A DNA stretch of 64,000 nucleotides from Jannaschia aquimarina. Its GTDB lineage: Bacteria > Pseudomonadota > Alphaproteobacteria > Rhodobacterales > Rhodobacteraceae. Positions 35,863-44,359 of the stretch are shown piece after piece; within the stretch, counting starts at the first letter, position 1; every line of letters starts with the position of its first letter. The stretch lies in contig NZ_JYFE01000041.1 of assembly GCF_000877395.1 (NCBI RefSeq), positions 1 through 64,000 on the forward strand. The letters run 5' to 3'. Made by a program: the position numbers and the translations under genes. The notes under the pieces were generated by a model that searched no databases, had not been told where the DNA came from, and was given only the letters and a program-made list of their open reading frames with translations.

Positions 35863-35895
35863 GTCCGGCGGCGAGCGAAGCCGCCGGAGGGCCCT

Positions 35896-36981
35896 ATGCC
35901 CACATTGGAGGAGATCGCCGGGGCGCTGGGGCGCCCCGTGCTGGGCGACGGAACGATTACGTTCCGCCGTGCGGCAGAGCCGTCGGTCGCGGGCCCCGAC
36001 GATCTCGCTCTTGCGATGTCAGAGGCTTACGCGGATGCGCTCCGGTCGAGCCAGGCGCGGATTGCGATCCTGTGGGATGGGGCCGACCCCACCGAATTCG
36101 GACTCGACGGGGCGATCACCGTCACCCGAGCACGGCTGGCGATGGCGCGGCTGACAGGTGCGCTCGACCGGTGGCCCGAATGGGGCGCCGGCATCCACCC
36201 CACGGCCGTCGTGGCAGAGGACGCGCGGTTGGGGCCGGGCACTGTGGTTGGGGCTCATGCGGTGATCGGCCCGCGCGTCAGCATCGGCGCGAAGGCGGCC
36301 ATTGGCCCTCAGGTCTGTATCGAAGCCGATGCCAGGATCGGAGACGATGCCTTGATCCACGCGCGTGTCACAATCGGTGCTCGCGTCACCATCGGCGACC
36401 GCTTCATCTGTCAACCGGGTGCCGTGATCGGCGGGGACGGGTTTAGCTTCGTGACGCCCGAGGAAAGCCGGGTCGAGCAGGCGCGGGCCTCCCTGGGCTC
36501 GGAGGTCGGAGCCGGCGCGCAGAGCTGGACCCGGATCCATTCGCTGGGCGCCGTCGCCATCGGTGATGACGTTGAAGTCGGCGCGAATGCCACGATCGAC
36601 CGGGGCACGGTCGAGGACACGCGGATCGGGCGCGGCACGAAGATCGATAACCTCGTCCATATCGGGCACAACCTGAAGATCGGAGAGGATTGCCTGATCT
36701 GCGGTCAGGTGGGATTCGCCGGATCCACCGTGGTCGGCGACCGCGTGGTCCTCGCCGGGCAGGTCGGCGTCAGCGACAATATCGAGATCGGGGATGACGT
36801 CGTCGCGGGCGGTGCGAGCAAGATCTTCCGTCGTGTTCGGTCCGGAGAAGTCTTGTGGGGCAACCCGGCCCAGAAAATGGAGACCGAAGTGGGGCTGCAA
36901 AAGGCGCTCCGCCGGTTGCCTCGGTGGGGTCAGCAACTGGCCGAACTGCGCGCGGCGCGCAAGGAGACGGGCGATGGATGA
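35896..36981 (+). CDS. lpxD: UDP-3-O-acylglucosamine N-acyltransferase LpxD
   Basis: A 361-residue left-handed beta-helix acyltransferase for the third step of lipid A synthesis; it transfers a hydroxyacyl (or related) chain from ACP to the 2-amino group. Residues 1-95 are the uridine-binding domain. Residues ~100-320 carry the hexapeptide repeats ([21 protein letters not shown] and onwards). The catalytic His is in [15 protein letters not shown], and [19 protein letters not shown] is typical. The C-terminal helix ([18 protein letters not shown]) contacts ACP in known structures. It is not in the usual bamA-fabZ-lpxA cluster; instead it overlaps an ACP gene by 8 bases, followed by a ketoacyl synthase. 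Confidence 0.95.
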   Translation: MPTLEEIAGALGRPVLGDGTITFRRAAEPSVAGPDDLALAMSEAYADALRSSQARIAILWDGADPTEFGLDGAITVTRARLAMARLTGALDRWPEWGAGIHPTAVVAEDARLGPGTVVGAHAVIGPRVSIGAKAAIGPQVCIEADARIGDDALIHARVTIGARVTIGDRFICQPGAVIGGDGFSFVTPEESRVEQARASLGSEVGAGAQSWTRIHSLGAVAIGDDVEVGANATIDRGTVEDTRIGRGTKIDNLVHIGHNLKIGEDCLICGQVGFAGSTVVGDRVVLAGQVGVSDNIEIGDDVVAGGASKIFRRVRSGEVLWGNPAQKMETEVGLQKALRRLPRWGQQLAELRAARKETGDG

Positions 36982-37228
36982 CACTCGCACCCGTGTCCAT
37001 GCCATTCTTGCGGAACAGGCGATGATCCCGGTCGAGGAGGTCAGCGACGACCAATCGTTGCAGGATCTCGGCATCGACTCGATGGGGGTCGTCGAGGTCA
37101 TCTTCGCCATCGAGGAGGCATTCGACATTCAGGTCCCGTTCAACGCCAACCAGCCGGACCGATCGGATTTCGACATCTCGACCGTCGGCACGGTCGTGGA
37201 GGCGGTCGACAGGCTTCGGGCGGGGTGA
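36974..37228 (+). CDS. Dedicated acyl carrier protein
   Basis: An 84-residue acyl carrier protein. The phosphopantetheine attachment site is the Ser of [22 protein letters not shown], a DSM variant of the usual DSL motif. The protein is strongly acidic, with a four-helix pattern; the loop after helix II ([16 protein letters not shown]) is longer than in AcpP and recalls the specialised ACPs NodF and AcpXL. Its ATG lies inside the end of lpxD (8-base overlap), and its stop overlaps the GTG of the ketoacyl synthase (GTGA). It is therefore made together with LpxD and the synthase. A role in a special acyl chain for lipid A is inferred. Confidence 0.9.
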   Translation: MDDTRTRVHAILAEQAMIPVEEVSDDQSLQDLGIDSMGVVEVIFAIEEAFDIQVPFNANQPDRSDFDISTVGTVVEAVDRLRAG

Positions 37229-38433
37229 AGCGCGTCGTCATCACCGGGGCGGGGACGGTCAATGCCCTCGGCATGGATGTGCCCACCACGCAGGAGGCGA
37301 TGCGCGCGGGACGATGCGCCATCGGCGAGCTAGATATTCGCGACGCCGACCGGCTTGCGATTCGGATCGGGGCGCAAGTCCGCGGCTACGACGAGGCGGC
37401 ACATTTCAATCGGCAGCAGATCGTCCTGTTCGACCGGTACACACAGTTTGCGCTGCTTGCCGCGGCAGAGGCGGTCGCGCAGTCCGGCCTGACCTTCGGA
37501 GACGATCTGGCCGCGCGGTCGGGCGTCGTTCTGGGAACCTCGGGCGGCGGCCTCAACACCCAGGACGAGAATTACCGCGCGGTCTACCAGGAGGGGAAGA
37601 ACCGCGTTCATCCCTTCGTCGTCCCGAGGCTGATGAACAACGCCGCCGCGGCCCACCTGTCGATGGAGTGGAACCTGCGTGGCCCCTCCTTCACCGTGGC
37701 CACCGCCTGCGCGTCGTCCAACCATGCGATCGGGCAGGCCATGGCACTGATCCGGGCGGGGCAGGCGGACGTCATGCTGACGGGCGGGTCCGAGGCCATG
37801 CTGTGCTTCGGCGGGGTCAAGGCGTGGGAGGGGCTGCGCGTCATGTCGCGCGACACCTGCCGCCCCTTCTGCGCCACCCGATCGGGAATGGTGCAGGGCG
37901 AAGGCGCCGGGATCTTCGTTCTCGAGGAGTATGACCACGCGCGCAAGCGGGGCGCGGACATGCTGGCGGAGGTGGCGGGCTGTGCCATGACGTCGGATGC
38001 TTCGGACATCGTCATGCCATCGCGCCAAGGCGCCGAGCGCGCGATGGAGGGCGCGCTACGCGACGCCGGGATGGCACGGGACGAGGTCGCCTACATCAAC
38101 GCCCACGGGACCGGGACCGCGGCCAACGACAAGACCGAATGCGCGGCCGTGGCCCACGTCTTCGGGCCGCAGGCGGACCGGCTGATGATCTCGTCGACCA
38201 AGTCGATGCACGGGCATTGCATCGGCGGCACGGGCGCAATCGAATTGCTTGCCTGTCTTATGGCGCTGCGCGAGGGCGTGGTGGCGCCGACCGTCAATTG
38301 GCAAGAGCGGGATCCGGACTGCGCGCTCGACATTGTGCCGAACGAGGCCCGCAGGGCGCGTATCTCGGCCTGCCTGTCGAATGCCTTCGCCTTCGGTGGC
38401 ATGAACGCGGTACTGGCCCTGCGCGCGGTTTGA
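37225..38433 (+). CDS. Beta-ketoacyl-ACP synthase, FabF/NodE-like
   Basis: A 402-residue thiolase-fold condensing enzyme that extends acyl-ACP by two carbons using malonyl-ACP, giving 3-oxoacyl-ACP. The Cys-His-His triad is intact: Cys162 (TVATACASSNHAIG), His294 (INAHGTGTAANDKTE) and His329 (KSMHGHCIGGTGAIE). The final NAFAFGGMNAVLAL is the usual end. The Cys environment ACASSNH is closer to NodE-type than to housekeeping FabF (ACTSG). The GTG start overlaps the ACP stop by 4 bases. No ketoreductase or dehydratase gene follows, so any product must borrow FabG/FabZ or be used as a 3-oxo acid. Confidence 0.93.
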   Translation: MKRVVITGAGTVNALGMDVPTTQEAMRAGRCAIGELDIRDADRLAIRIGAQVRGYDEAAHFNRQQIVLFDRYTQFALLAAAEAVAQSGLTFGDDLAARSGVVLGTSGGGLNTQDENYRAVYQEGKNRVHPFVVPRLMNNAAAAHLSMEWNLRGPSFTVATACASSNHAIGQAMALIRAGQADVMLTGGSEAMLCFGGVKAWEGLRVMSRDTCRPFCATRSGMVQGEGAGIFVLEEYDHARKRGADMLAEVAGCAMTSDASDIVMPSRQGAERAMEGALRDAGMARDEVAYINAHGTGTAANDKTECAAVAHVFGPQADRLMISSTKSMHGHCIGGTGAIELLACLMALREGVVAPTVNWQERDPDCALDIVPNEARRARISACLSNAFAFGGMNAVLALRAV

Positions 38434-38535
38434 CGCCGCCTTTTCCTGCTGCCATCAAGCGCGCAGGTTTTGGTCCGTGGACGCCACGGTGACCGCCTTC
38501 GGGCGGACAAGTTTCATTCGACCGAAAGCCAATCC

Positions 38536-39003
38536 ATGACAACGATACGACCGGCCCGCGCGGCCGATGCCGGCCACATCCGCATCATCGCGGAAACCTG
38601 CGGCCTCTTCGCACCCGAAGAGGTGCCGCTTCTCCTCGAGACTTTCGCCCCGGAAGCGACCGGATCCGGCACCGCCTGGTTCCTCTCGCCTCACGGGGCG
38701 GCCATGGTCGAGCCGGAGCCGTTCTCTGCCGGCCTGTGGAACCTGCGGTTCATTGCCGTGCGTCCGGAAGCGAGACGCGGCGGCGAGGGCAGGGCGCTGG
38801 TGGCAACAGCAGAGGCGCACGCTGGCTCTGCCGGGGGGCGTCTCCTCCTTGTGGACACGCAGGGTGACGAGACGACCATGACGGCGCGCTCGTTCTACGC
38901 GGCTCTGGACTACGAGAGGGAAGCCGTGATCCGAGACTATTTCGGCGACGGCATCGACAAGGTCACCTTTTGTCGCCGGCTGTCGCTACACCACGAGGCT
39001 TGA
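38536..39003 (+). CDS. GNAT-family N-acetyltransferase
   Basis: A 155-residue acetyl-CoA-dependent acetyltransferase. The GNAT fold begins with MTTIRPARAADAGHIRII. The acetyl-CoA pyrophosphate loop is at LRFIAVRPEARRGGEGRALVATAE, a somewhat altered R/QxxGxG/A (RRGGEG). The late ARSFYAALDYEREAVIRDYF is the usual C-terminal strand-helix with the catalytic-type Tyr. Start: ATG with no strong ribosome binding site; a longer reading is not GNAT-like. It lies 102 bases after the ketoacyl synthase and 33 bases before an MFS gene. The acceptor amine is unknown. Confidence 0.85.
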   Translation: MTTIRPARAADAGHIRIIAETCGLFAPEEVPLLLETFAPEATGSGTAWFLSPHGAAMVEPEPFSAGLWNLRFIAVRPEARRGGEGRALVATAEAHAGSAGGRLLLVDTQGDETTMTARSFYAALDYEREAVIRDYFGDGIDKVTFCRRLSLHHEA

Positions 39004-39036
39004 CCTCGACTACGGTCGAGGTCGGACAAGTCGTGA

Positions 39037-40299
39037 ATGACTGACACCCGGCTTCGCCCCTTCATCGCCGCATCCGGCTTGTCCAACCTCGCCGATGGCG
39101 TCGCGATCGTGGCCTGGGCATGGCTTGCCTCGCTGCTGACACGGGATCCGCTGCTGACCGCGACGATGCCGGTCGCGCTGCGTCTGCCATGGGTCCTGTT
39201 CGCGATCCCGGCGGGCTTGGTCACGGATCGCGCCGATCGTCGGCATCTGATCCTGTGCGTCGATTGCGTGCGTATGGCCGATTTCGCGGTGGCTGCCGTC
39301 TTTCTCTGGCTGGCGCTCCTGCTCCGCCCTGCGCCGGACGAGGGACTGAGTTCGCCGGTGCTCTTTGCGGGGCTGATGTGCGCCGCCTTGTCTGTGGCTA
39401 TCGCGGAGGTGTTTCGCGACAATGCCGCACAGACGATGCTGCCGGCGATTGTGCCGCCGGAGAAGCTGGAGCGGGCGAATGGCCGGCTCTGGAGCGTGGA
39501 ACTGGTGGGCAGCGCGTTGATCGGCCCCGCGCTTGGCGCGTGGCTTGTCGCGGCGTTTCTGCCCGGACCGTTCCTGCTCAACGCGGTTTGCTTCGCGCTG
39601 TCGGTGCTGCTGATGCTGCGCCCGACGGGCGGGTTTCGGCCCGATCCCCGTCCCCGGAACTGGCGCGCGGAACTCCTCGAGGGCTGGGCCTTCCTGTGTG
39701 CCGCGCCGACGCTCCGCCTGCTGGCGGTGGTGACCGGGATCTGGAATCTGCTGCACCAGATGGTCGTCATCGCGCTGATCCTGCATGTGCAGGAAAACCT
39801 GGGATTGGGCGCGCGCGCCTACGGACTGTTCCTTGCGGCGGGGGCTGTTGGCGGGATCGTCGGGGGCCTCTTGGCCGAGTGGGTGATTGCCGCGATCGGA
39901 CCGGGGCGGGCGGCGCAATGGATGACGGCGGCATCGGGGGTTGCCTTCGCGGCGATACCGCTTGCCCCTGATGGCTGGACCCTCGCCTTGGTCTTTGCCG
40001 GGTTCGAGTTGACCGGCCTGATCTGGAACACGGTCTCGGTCAGCTATCGACAGCGCGCGATCCCCGACGCGTTGCTCGGCCGGGTCAACAGCCTCTACCG
40101 CCTGCTTGCTTGGGGGATGATGCCGGTGGGCCTCGTCCTGTCGGGGGTCGCCGTCCGCGTGGCGGACGGTCCCGTTTCGCGTGAGGCCGCGCTTGTGACG
40201 CCGTTCTGGATTGCCGCTGCCGGAGCGCTCTTGCTCACGGCAGCGGCTTGGCGCGGGTTGGGCCGCGGGTTCGGCGTCGCCGTCACTCGTCGACGGTGA
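39037..40299 (+). CDS. MFS transporter (EntS/DUF894-like)
   Basis: A 420-residue inner-membrane major facilitator with twelve predicted helices. The loop 2-3 motif is present in variant form (GLVTDRADRRHLILCVDCVRM). The pattern QTMLPAIVPPEKLERANGRLWSVELVG is typical of the EntS/MacAB-like exporter branch of drug/siderophore transporters, and RAIPDALLGRVNSLYRLLAWG is its counterpart in the second half. Substrate unknown. Its last 17 bases overlap the end of the convergent ialB gene, so both gene ends share a terminator-free junction. Confidence 0.88.
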   Translation: MTDTRLRPFIAASGLSNLADGVAIVAWAWLASLLTRDPLLTATMPVALRLPWVLFAIPAGLVTDRADRRHLILCVDCVRMADFAVAAVFLWLALLLRPAPDEGLSSPVLFAGLMCAALSVAIAEVFRDNAAQTMLPAIVPPEKLERANGRLWSVELVGSALIGPALGAWLVAAFLPGPFLLNAVCFALSVLLMLRPTGGFRPDPRPRNWRAELLEGWAFLCAAPTLRLLAVVTGIWNLLHQMVVIALILHVQENLGLGARAYGLFLAAGAVGGIVGGLLAEWVIAAIGPGRAAQWMTAASGVAFAAIPLAPDGWTLALVFAGFELTGLIWNTVSVSYRQRAIPDALLGRVNSLYRLLAWGMMPVGLVLSGVAVRVADGPVSREAALVTPFWIAAAGALLLTAAAWRGLGRGFGVAVTRRR

Positions 40300-40969
40300 C
40301 GGCTTCCATCCCGGCGGTGAAGCCGCGCAGCGAGAGATCGAGTTCCGCAGGCTGATCGGGGGCCAAGGCGGGAACGACCACGATGCGGGCCATGGCGCCC
40401 CGGCGGAAGCGGTTCATGTCTTCTTGCGAAAAGCCGAGCCGCGCATAGCATCCGCCCTGATCGCAGAAGGCGAACGGGTAGCGGCGGGCCTGCCCGCCAT
40501 CGATCGACATCGTCACCTGGGCGGTCAGCAGGGTGCGCAGGGGCGTCAGGATGGTGGCGCCGCCGGCAAGCTCCCCCCCGTCCGGCAGGTCGAAGAAGTT
40601 GACATCCGCGGTCGGGTTGCCGCTCTGATCGCTAAGCCGCTGGAAGAGCTGGCAGGGATCTTCCTGTCCCTCGGGTGCGCGCAGGCAGCGCACCTCGAAG
40701 TCGCCCTGTTCCTCGCGCACGTAGATCTGTCCGTCTTCCGGGACCGCACCGGCGGGAAGCTCGCCCGTGGCCAGATCTCCGCCCGGGGCCGTGGCAGGCG
40801 TCTCTTCGGCCGGGGCGGCATCTTCGGCAGGGGCGGTTTCGGCGGTCGGTTCCCCGGCCGGTTCGGCCGCGGGCGCCTCCTCGGTCTCGGTCGTGTCCTG
40901 AGCGGTCGCGGCGATCGGCGTCAGCGCCAGCATGGCGGCCAGCAGGGCCGAACGGGTGGCGAATGGCAT
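40283..40969 (-). CDS. Invasion-associated locus B (IalB) family protein
   Basis: A 228-residue periplasmic protein. Residues 1-23 are a signal peptide (SALLAAMLALTPIAATAQ). Residues 24-75 are an Ala/Pro/Glu/Thr low-complexity linker (EEAPAAEPAGEPTAE). Residues ~80-225 form the IalB domain: EQGDFEVRCLRAPEGQEDPCQLFQRL with a cysteine pair, PLRTLLTAQVTMSIDGG, and a second pair in YPFAFCDQGGCYARLGF. The four Cys fit two disulphides. Start: ATG preceded by GGAGG. IalB proteins are widespread in alphaproteobacteria, far beyond the Bartonella invasion setting; the function is unclear. A structured leader or small RNA lies upstream. Confidence 0.9.
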   Translation of the reverse strand: MPFATRSALLAAMLALTPIAATAQDTTETEEAPAAEPAGEPTAETAPAEDAAPAEETPATAPGGDLATGELPAGAVPEDGQIYVREEQGDFEVRCLRAPEGQEDPCQLFQRLSDQSGNPTADVNFFDLPDGGELAGGATILTPLRTLLTAQVTMSIDGGQARRYPFAFCDQGGCYARLGFSQEDMNRFRRGAMARIVVVPALAPDQPAELDLSLRGFTAGMEAVTVDE

Positions 40970-41086
40970 TGAGGTCCTCCGTCGTCTCCTAAGGGTCTTG
41001 CCCGAGCGCCTAACACGGTCCGGAGGGGGATGGCAGTGGCGAAAGACCGGGCGCGCGACCGGTCGCCACCGCACGGAACAGAAATG

Positions 41087-41118
41087 CGGAAAAGGGCCCG
41101 TGAGCAGGCCCTTTTCCG
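41087..41118. terminator. Bidirectional intrinsic terminator
   Basis: A perfect 12-bp stem, CGGAAAAGGGCC (41087-41098) with GGCCCTTTTCCG (41107-41118), loop of 8 bases. The A-tract and T-tract lie within the stem, so it reads as a terminator on both strands; on the plus strand TCTTTTTC follows 2 bases later. In the minus direction it would end the candidate small RNA. Confidence 0.75.
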
Positions 41119-41158
41119 TGTCTTTTTCAGACTCTCCCTGTCGGACTGGCCGACTTAT
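41087..41158 (-). ncRNA. Candidate small RNA (or ialB leader) with three hairpins
   Basis: A 72-base segment read leftwards from the A at 41158, 7 bases after the -10 box of a sigma-70-like promoter. It folds into hairpin 1 (GTCGG, loop CCAGT, CCGAC), a GGGAGAG single-stranded stretch, hairpin 2 (GTCT, loop GAAAA, AGAC), and a terminator hairpin with A-tract/T-tract arms. It contains no convincing reading frame. It ends 118 bases before the ialB ATG. It could be an independent trans-acting RNA or a terminated leader of ialB. No Rfam family is recognised by eye. The remaining 40970-41086 and 41194-41381 hold no gene. Confidence 0.5.
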
Positions 41159-41165
41159 GGGCAGG

Positions 41166-41193
41166 ACCATACTCAACCCCGGGTGGGCGTCAA
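41166..41193 (-). promoter_or_regulatory. Sigma-70-type promoter of the candidate small RNA
   Basis: On the minus strand TTGACG (41193-41188) and TATGGT (41171-41166) are separated by 16 bases. The -35 box matches 5 of 6 consensus positions and the -10 box 4 of 6. An A 8 bases after the -10 (41158) is a fitting start. Confidence 0.55.
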
Positions 41194-41381
41194 CGTGGTT
41201 TTTTCGGTAGGGCGCATACGATCGCGATCATTCGCATCGGATACGAAAAAGACCGCACGGGACAAGGCCCGCGCGGCCAGTCGACAGGGAGGATAGGCCG
41301 CCTACGGCAAGGTTTTGCGTCGCGGCCTGTCAGCGGTTATGGCACCGAAGGGTTAACATTTCCCCAACGGGAGGGGCGGCG

Positions 41382-42926
41382 ATGGGTGACGGCACGATTT
41401 TCGTGGGCGGAGGGGGCGAGGGTTATGGCGTGCCGCAGACGCTACGGCTGGATTACGCCAATCGCCACGGTCTGATCGCAGGGGCGACCGGCACCGGGAA
41501 AACCGTGACGTTGCAGATCCTTGCCCAGGCCTTCTCGGAGGCGGGCGTGCCGGTCTTCCTGTCGGACGTGAAGGGTGACCTGTCGGGTCTCGCCAAGACG
41601 GGCAGCGCCGATCACAAGCTGCACGGGCCGTTCACCGAGCGGGCCGCGAAGATCGGACTCGACCTGACCTACGCCGCCGCGCCGGTCACCTTCTGGGACC
41701 TCTGGGGCGAGCAGGGGCATCCGGTGCGGACGACGGTCAGCGAGATGGGGCCGCTGCTTCTGGCTCGCCTGATGGAACTGACCGAGGCGCAGGAAGGCGT
41801 GCTCAACATCGCCTTCCGCGTGGCGGATGAGGAAGGTCTGGCCCTTTTGGATCTCAAGGACTTGCAGGCCATTCTTGTCGCAGTGGATGAACGTCGCAAG
41901 GAATTGTCGGCGCGCTACGGCAACGTCTCCACATCCAGTGTCGGGGCGATCCAACGGGCGCTTCTCGTGCTCGAAGGGCAGGGGGGCGCGGCGCTCTTCG
42001 GGGAACCGGCGCTGGAGCTTGCGGACCTCATGCGAACGGAGACGGACGGGCGGGGCCGGGTCAACGTGCTTGCGGCGGACAAGCTGATGGGGGCGCCGCG
42101 TCTCTATGCGACGTTCCTTCTGTGGCTGCTCTCGGAACTCTTCGAAGAGTTGCCCGAAGTCGGCGATCCCGACAAGCCGAAGCTGGTCTTCTTCTTCGAT
42201 GAGGCGCATCTGCTGTTCGACGATGCGCCCAAGGCCTTGATCGACAAGGTGGAACAGGTTGCGCGGCTGATCCGCTCGAAAGGGGTCGGCGTGTATTTCG
42301 TGACCCAGAATCCCGACGATATCCCCGAGGATATTCTGGGTCAGTTGGGCAATCGGGTGCAGCACGCCTTGCGGGCCTTCACAGCGAAGGATCGCCGGGC
42401 ACTGCGGCAAGCGGCGGAGAATTACCGCGAGAATCCGCGCTTCGAGGTGGAGGATGCGATCCGCGACGTGGGTGTCGGCGAAGCCGTCACGTCGCTGCTG
42501 GAGCGCAAGGGGATCCCGGGCATCGCGGAGCGGACCTTGATCCGGCCACCCGCCTCGCAGCTTGGTCCGATAAGTGCGGCAGAGCGGGCAGAGATCGTGC
42601 AAAGCTCTCCGATCGCTGGGAAATACGAGGCCGAGGTGGACCGGGAGAGCGCGTTCGAGGTGCTCGCCAAACGGGCCGAGGCAGCCGCCGAAGAGGCGGC
42701 GCGGGCCGAGGAAGAGGAGGAGGAAGCAGCCGCAGCGGAGCGGGAATACAAGGCCGGACGGCGCTATTCCGGGGGGCGTGTGGGACGCTCCAGCTCTCGC
42801 AAGAGGAGCCGCCGGAGCGACAGTGTGGGCGAGGCCTTCGCCAAGTCATTGGCCCGTTCACTGGGATCGCGGGCCGGACGCTCCATCGTGCGAGGCGTGC
42901 TCGGCGGGCTGTTCCGGGGGCGTTAA
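41382..42926 (+). CDS. HerA-like ATPase, DUF853 (YjgR) family
   Basis: A 514-residue soluble P-loop ATPase of the HerA/FtsK-like class (DUF853). Walker A is [20 protein letters not shown] near residue 32; [17 protein letters not shown] follows; Walker B is [17 protein letters not shown], and sensor segments are [29 protein letters not shown]-like (split over residues ~305-335). The C-terminus has a long Ala/Glu coiled coil (residues ~425-455) and a basic, Arg/Ser/Gly-rich tail. Such proteins are assumed to act on nucleic acid, but no NurA nuclease partner is nearby. Start: ATG with GGGAGGGG upstream. Confidence 0.92.
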   Translation: MGDGTIFVGGGGEGYGVPQTLRLDYANRHGLIAGATGTGKTVTLQILAQAFSEAGVPVFLSDVKGDLSGLAKTGSADHKLHGPFTERAAKIGLDLTYAAAPVTFWDLWGEQGHPVRTTVSEMGPLLLARLMELTEAQEGVLNIAFRVADEEGLALLDLKDLQAILVAVDERRKELSARYGNVSTSSVGAIQRALLVLEGQGGAALFGEPALELADLMRTETDGRGRVNVLAADKLMGAPRLYATFLLWLLSELFEELPEVGDPDKPKLVFFFDEAHLLFDDAPKALIDKVEQVARLIRSKGVGVYFVTQNPDDIPEDILGQLGNRVQHALRAFTAKDRRALRQAAENYRENPRFEVEDAIRDVGVGEAVTSLLERKGIPGIAERTLIRPPASQLGPISAAERAEIVQSSPIAGKYEAEVDRESAFEVLAKRAEAAAEEAARAEEEEEEAAAAEREYKAGRRYSGGRVGRSSSRKRSRRSDSVGEAFAKSLARSLGSRAGRSIVRGVLGGLFRGR

Positions 42927-43242
42927 CGAAGGGCCGAAATGGCCGTTAATCCGTGTGCACCCCCTGTGCTCCCCCCCTGTGCACCCCCCGTGCAGACACG
43001 GGACATACGGCACCGCGTTAACCAATGCGGATCCGGCCGACTTGCGGTTCGTCCGACTCGCCGTAAAGGCGAGCTCCCGGGACGCCGCGCGGATGTCGAC
43101 CGGGCCTCTTCATCCAGTCCTGCCCTCGTCGTCCCCATCTACGGGTGGACGGCGCTGCGGGATGCCGGGCCAGATGTGATCGGCTCCGGGCCCCGTTTGG
43201 CCTGCATGAAGTGTGCCGGATGTCGGAGTACGGCGCCTGCCT
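42927..43242. other. Intergenic region between convergent DUF853 and hemB genes
   Basis: The 316 bases contain a small GGCC-GAAAT-GGCC hairpin flanked by TTAAC/GTTAA just after the DUF853 stop, then a C-rich tandem repeat (separate entry). No credible gene is seen: plus-strand open frames here are Arg/Pro/Ser-rich and run into the hemB antisense. No classic T-tract terminator is visible for either gene. Confidence 0.5.
42954..42995 (+). repeat. C-rich imperfect tandem repeat (TGTGCACCCCC type)
   Basis: Three units, TGTGCAC+4C (42954-42964), TGTGCT+7C (42965-42977) and TGTGCA+6C (42978-42989), are followed by a partial GTGCAG. The minus strand shows three runs of 5-7 G spaced by 6-8 bases. 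It lies 29 bases behind the DUF853 stop. Confidence 0.7.
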
Positions 43243-44238
43243 CTATTCCCAGCCGCGCGCGATCAGGCCGGCGGCCTCGGGCGCGAAATAGGTCAGGACC
43301 CCGTCGCAGCCGGCGCGCCGGAACGCCATCAGGCTTTCCATCATCGCTTTCTCGCCGTCGATCCAGCCATTCGCCGCCGCCGCCCGGATCATCGCGTATT
43401 CGCCCGAGACCTGATAGGCGAAGGTCGGGACACGGAAGCGCGCCTTCACCCGGCGGACGATGTCGAGATAGGGCATCCCCGGCTTGACCATGACCATGTC
43501 GGCGCCCTCGGCGAGGTCGCGGGCGATCATGCGCTCTGCCTCTTCCGCGTTGAGCGGGTCGAGCTGATAGGTCTTCTTGTCGCCCTTCAAAGCTCCGGAG
43601 GCCCCGACCGCGTCGCGGAACGGCCCGTAGAAGGCCGAGGCATATTTGGCCGAGTAGGACATGATGCAGGTGTCCGAATGGCCCGCCGCTTCGAGCGCAT
43701 CGCGCATGGCGCCGATCCGGTTGTCCATCATGTCCGACGGCCCGAGGATGTCGGCCCCGGCATCCGCCTGCGCCACTGCCATCCGGACGAGTGCCTCGAC
43801 GGATTCGTCGTTGAGGATGATCCCGTCCCGCACGATGCCGTCATGGCCCTGAGCATTGTAGGGATCGAGCGCGATGTCGGTCATCACCAGCAGATCCGGC
43901 ACCGCCGCCCTGATCGCGCGGGTGGCCCGGTTCGAGAGATTTTCGGGGTTCCATGCCTCTTCGCAGGCATCCGTCTTGAGCGCGTTGTCCGTGTAGGGGA
44001 AAATGCAGATGCAGCGGATCCCAAGCTCGGCCGCCTGTTCGGCCGCCTCGACGATGCGGTCGACCGAGCGGCGGACGACACCGGGCATGGACGGGACCTC
44101 TTCGAGCACGTTCTCGCCGTCGCGCACGAAGACCGGCCATATCAGATCGTCGACCGACAGCCGATCTTCGCGCACGAGCGCGCGCAGGGCCGCGTTGCGC
44201 CGCAGGCGCCGTGGCCGTGTGCCCGGAAACTCCCTCAT
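43243..44238 (-). CDS. hemB: Delta-aminolevulinic acid dehydratase (porphobilinogen synthase)
   Basis: A 331-residue enzyme that condenses two 5-aminolevulinate molecules to porphobilinogen (haem, bacteriochlorophyll and cobalamin synthesis), octameric and cytoplasmic. Active-site lysines: Lys198 (SYSAKYASAFYGP) and Lys252 (MVMVKPGMPYLD). The metal site reads MTDIALDPYNAQGHDGIV, with Asp in place of the three Cys of Zn enzymes, so it is the Asp-rich, Mg/K-dependent type known from alphaproteobacteria and Pseudomonas. The N-terminal arm (RPRRLRRNAALRALVRE) is typical. It has no haem-gene neighbours; the next gene upstream is divergent. Confidence 0.97.
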   Translation of the reverse strand: MREFPGTRPRRLRRNAALRALVREDRLSVDDLIWPVFVRDGENVLEEVPSMPGVVRRSVDRIVEAAEQAAELGIRCICIFPYTDNALKTDACEEAWNPENLSNRATRAIRAAVPDLLVMTDIALDPYNAQGHDGIVRDGIILNDESVEALVRMAVAQADAGADILGPSDMMDNRIGAMRDALEAAGHSDTCIMSYSAKYASAFYGPFRDAVGASGALKGDKKTYQLDPLNAEEAERMIARDLAEGADMVMVKPGMPYLDIVRRVKARFRVPTFAYQVSGEYAMIRAAAANGWIDGEKAMMESLMAFRRAGCDGVLTYFAPEAAGLIARGWE

Positions 44239-44359
44239 GATGCACCCTCGCTACACGTTCCGCCCGACGTGACACGGACCTCGACGTCAATCAAGCGCGC
44301 GGCCTTGCCCCGCCCCGGCGCGCAGGTCACAACCGCCGGGCCGAGGAGGGACGTGGCCG

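Noticed and set aside
42939-43487. Plus-strand protein gene between DUF853 and hemB
   Set aside because: The frame is Arg/Pro/Ser-rich, begins in the C-rich repeat and runs antisense into hemB, with no family resemblance.
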